A DNA stretch of 64,000 nt, taken from Botryotinia globosa. Taxonomy: Eukaryota; Ascomycota; Leotiomycetes; Helotiales; Sclerotiniaceae. Below are positions 60,661 to 64,000 of the stretch, piece by piece. The notes below the pieces were generated by a model. That model was not told the DNA's origin. It did no database searches and worked only from the letters and a program-made list of their open reading frames with translations. Numbering within the stretch: the first letter of the stretch is position 1; each line of letters begins with the position of its first letter. The DNA is taken from the NCBI GenBank assembly GCA_014898425.1, contig RCSZ01000007.1, positions 1,798,001 to 1,862,000 of the forward strand, written 5' to 3'. The translations under genes were made by a program, and so were the position numbers.

Positions 60661-61319
60661 TCCTTATAAAAAGATAAACTAAATAGATAATAATATTATT
60701 AATAATCAATTATATTATTATATATAAACTAAGGGAAAAAACCCCTGCTAATAACCCCTTAAGAAAAACGGATTATTAATACAAGATAATAGAATTAATA
60801 TCTCTTTTAAAACTATAAAAATAAATTATAGATTTATTATTATTATTAAATAGTTAATTTAATATATTACATTTAATTGAAGATATTATAAAAAGGGAAA
60901 TCAAGGAAAATATATTATATATATTTAAAAAATTATAAGAAATAGATAAAAATTGTATTGATATAAAAAAAACCGAATTCTTTGTTATATTTTAAACTAA
61001 AAAGATATTAAAAAAAAGTTTAAATAATATTTAAAAAAGCTTAAAGTAATAATTAGATTTTATTAATTCAATTCAATACTATTAATAATTATATCCTAAT
61101 TTAATAGGAATTTAATTCAATTTGAAAAAAGGATTGTAGTATTATAATAAAACAAAATTGTTTATTTCAATAAATAAAATATTACAAAAAGATTTAATAA
61201 AAGAATTTTACAATTCCTCAATTATAGAATATTTTGATAAAAATAGAATAATTAGAATAATAAAAAGAATATTGTATTAGTAAAAAATAAATATGAATAT
61301 TAAAGATTATATATACTTA

Positions 61320-61865
61320 TATTTAGTTTGTTAATATAACAAATCATTATATATAATAATTATAGAAAAACTAGCTCTAATATTTATTCCAAATAAATTA
61401 TAGGGAGGTATAATATTGAATCTAATTATAGATTTATTAATATCAAAATTTAAAGCAAATTTTAATAACAAGAAAAAAAGAAATATATAATTATATTCTG
61501 TTTATAATATTATATTAAATATAATTTATAGAATAACAAAAAAAACAAAGTTTTTATTATACAAAAAGAATATAATATCAATCCAATTTGTTTATCTTTT
61601 TTTAAAAAAGATATTTATAGAATATAAAATATCAAATTCTATTATTACAAATAGAGTAAATTTATTTATAAATATATTTTAAATAATATTTATAGAATAT
61701 TTAAGTATAATTTGAAAATTATTCATAATATTCTATTTATAAATAAATAATTCAATTAAAAAATTAAATCAAATTATAAAAATATACTTTAGAATATATA
61801 TTAATTATAAATAAAATAATTAAATAGATTTATTATATTTAGTAGAATATATATATAATTTGATT
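61320..61865 (+). pseudogene. integrase core relic of the same element
   Basis: Readable pieces are IPNKL, a stop, GGIILNLIIDLLISKFK (where the first core Asp lies), then SNSIITNRVNLFINIF (second acidic site, Asp to Asn), INNSIKKLNQIIKIYFRIYI and IDLLYLVEYIYN. These follow the Gypsy integrase layout. Stops replace Gln and Trp codons. It is inactive. Confidence 0.75.
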
Positions 61866-64000
61866 TCTATTTTAAGTACTAAATTATTACTTTTTGAAAT
61901 AAATAGAAAAAATATCTTATTATTTCAAATTATTACAATTATAAATAAAAGACTAGGAAATGTAAAACAATTAATAAAGAAATTAAAAGAATTATATTAA
62001 TAATTAATAAAAGATTTAATATATATATAAGATATATAAGCAAAATATTACAATATAAAATATTATTTATTATTATTCAATATCAAAAATCAAATATAGT
62101 TATTTTATAAAAACCTGATAATAAATTGAAAATATAAAAAATTAGGGTTTAAAAAATTAGGATTTTTCAAAGTATTTGAAAGTATTAATTTGCAAAATTA
62201 TTAAATCAAGTTTTTAATATTCTATAAATACTATAATGTTTTTTATATAAGTTTGTTGATATTATATAGAATAATAAAAAGAATGAATAGATTCGAAGAT
62301 ATATTAAAACTATTTGTAATAGAAATAATTATAAATAAGATTTATAAAAATAAGATATTGAAATAAGAAATAAAAAAAATCCTGAATTCAAGAATATATA
62401 AATATTAAAGAAAATTATAATATCAAATATATTAAAAAAACTATTTTCAGAATAAGGATAATTAATAATTATTAAAAAATTTAGAGAACTCTAAAAAAGA
62501 AATTGTAGAATTTTATAAAAGAAAATCTTTTGTTTTAAATAGAATTATAAAAGAATAATTATATCGATTTTATTTCTATTTTTTTAAAGAAAAAAAACTT
62601 GATAAAATCTAAAAGAATTATAATTAATTTTTATTTTATAAAATATATTATAAATATTAGATTATAATTATTTATTAGTTAATAGTTATAATTCAGATTT
62701 GATAATATAATTGTTTATTAGAAAAATTTTCAAATTTATTTAAATTGAAAGTGAATATCAATTATATATTTTAAGATAAGGGATATAGGATAGTTAGTAG
62801 ATATTAGAATAGAGTTTATAATATAAATAAAAATATATAGAGTAAATCTCATTTTCAAATAAAATAAAATAAAAAACTATAGCTTTCTTTTTAATATAAT
62901 TAAACGGAAAAATGAACCTTTGATTATTGTTGTTGATCTATGAATTTGAAGTTTTATCAAAAAATTATGTTTTTTAATTAATATTATAATATAATAAATC
63001 ACAAATAAAAGAATGAATTATTAAATAGCTTTTTTATTATAATTCAAATTATTATTATTATTTATTTAAAAGTAGAAATTAATATAAAAATAGGATAATG
63101 AATATAATCAATTTAAATAAACTTAATATTATTCTAAAAGCAAAAATGAAATCAATTCTATTATATATATTTTAAATCTAAATCGAAGTATAAGAAAAAG
63201 AAATCAAACATTTATTTATTATAAATTTCGAAAGAAAAAACAAGGAATATTGAAAAAAGATAAAGTAAATAATTATCAAGATATATAGGAAAATATAGAT
63301 TTGGTTTTAATTAAACTTTTGATTAAATAATTATAGATAAATATAGATATTGGTAGTAGCCTTTGATATATTTAGATTTGGATATAAAAAACTTAATTAA
63401 AAGAATTAAGAAAATCAAAATATAATAGTAAAAGCATTTCTAAAATATAATCGAGTAATAATTTATAAAGTATATAAGGAGTATATTAAATACTAAGAAT
63501 TTGTTTTGTTGATCTTTAATAAATCAAAAGGATTTATAAGAATTGTTTTTATTAAATAATAACAAAAATAATTATTAGATAAAAGTAATATTAAAATAGA
63601 ATTTAAAAACAATCTAGGATTACTTTGTGAAACCAATAATAATTATATTTATAATATTATAGAAAATCAGAAGATAGATAATATTGTATTAAAAAATCAG
63701 AGTATAATTATAAAAAGAAATAATTTAAATCATTAATATTTGAATAACAAATTTAAACAATTTGTATTGAAATCCGTAAAAAAATTAATTGAAAACGATA
63801 TCAAGTATCTCTATAATAAAATTAGTAATTTATATTAATTGATACAATAATATAGCAAAAATATAAAATAAGATTTTTTACAATAAATTTTTCATTAATA
63901 AAATATTATATATAAATTTAATTCAAAATCAAATAAACTAAAGAGAATCAATAGTAATGTAAATATAGTTTACAAATATTTGTAAATAGATTTATATATA

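Larger units (their letters stand above)
56574..64000 (+). mobile_element. Ty3/Gypsy LTR retrotransposon remains, strongly AT-mutated, running off the window
   Basis: The element seems to start at 56574 with TGTGAGGGCGCACAGACC, an LTR-like head, placed inside MITE copy 2. About 2.9 kb of A/T-rich leader and gag-like space follow without readable protein. Then, all on the plus strand and in order, come reverse transcriptase (59470-60100), RNase H (60340-60660), integrase (61320-61865) and a possible chromodomain-like end (about 62100-62250). This order is that of Ty3/Gypsy elements. Stops and substitutions are those expected of C-to-T change on both strands (Gln to stop, Asp to Asn, Trp to stop), the RIP pattern. 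The 3' LTR is not seen and may lie beyond 64000. Confidence 0.75.

Overview
This is a 64 kb piece of nuclear genome from a filamentous ascomycete. The evidence is: short introns (39-155 nt in most genes) with GTAAGT-like donors, CTAAC/CTGAC branch sites and TAG/CAG acceptors; two Zn(II)2Cys6 regulators; Pezizomycotina-type families (DUF2235, 2EXR, DUF3468); and a right end made almost entirely of A and T that looks like a retrotransposon ruined by repeat-induced point mutation (RIP). The combination suggests a leotiomycete of the Botrytis/Sclerotinia type. That placement is an inference, not a database match.

Layout. 0-5.7 kb: the start of a gene leaving the window on the minus strand, a small membrane protein, a 1.5 kb array of abutting intron-like units (the oddest object here) and a weak three-exon gene. 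5.7-24 kb: housekeeping and metabolic genes: an APP1-type phosphatidate phosphatase, poly(A) polymerase, a carnosine N-methyltransferase-like enzyme divergent from it, an Arg-rich hypothetical protein, a DUF2235 hydrolase, an APH-fold kinase-like protein and a short-chain dehydrogenase. 24.4-25.3 kb: two adjacent AT-rich elements with terminal inverted repeats (TIRs). 27.9-50.8 kb: a large C6 regulator, the DEAD-box helicase DRS1, a nine-exon GNAT protein, an ARL2 GTPase with a 17-nt microexon, a 1572-residue gelsolin-repeat protein, a 2EXR protein and a second C6 regulator. 51.7 kb: an intron-containing tRNA-Ser(GCU). 53.5-55.0 kb: a beta/gamma-crystallin plus aerolysin-like pore-former homologue, the last intact gene. 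55.4-64 kb: a gene-free AT-rich block with a second, decayed MITE copy split by a Ty3/Gypsy element whose reverse transcriptase, RNase H and integrase can still be read despite many stops.

The genes do not form one pathway. PAP1 and the methyltransferase share a ~0.4 kb bidirectional promoter, and ARL2 and the GNAT gene share a ~0.9 kb one with a palindromic CACGTG site. The accessory content is the intron-like array, the TIR elements, and the pore-former homologue beside the RIP-type island. Spliced coordinates were derived by hand from splice signals, reading-frame closure and family conservation. Every spliced CDS closes to a multiple of three.
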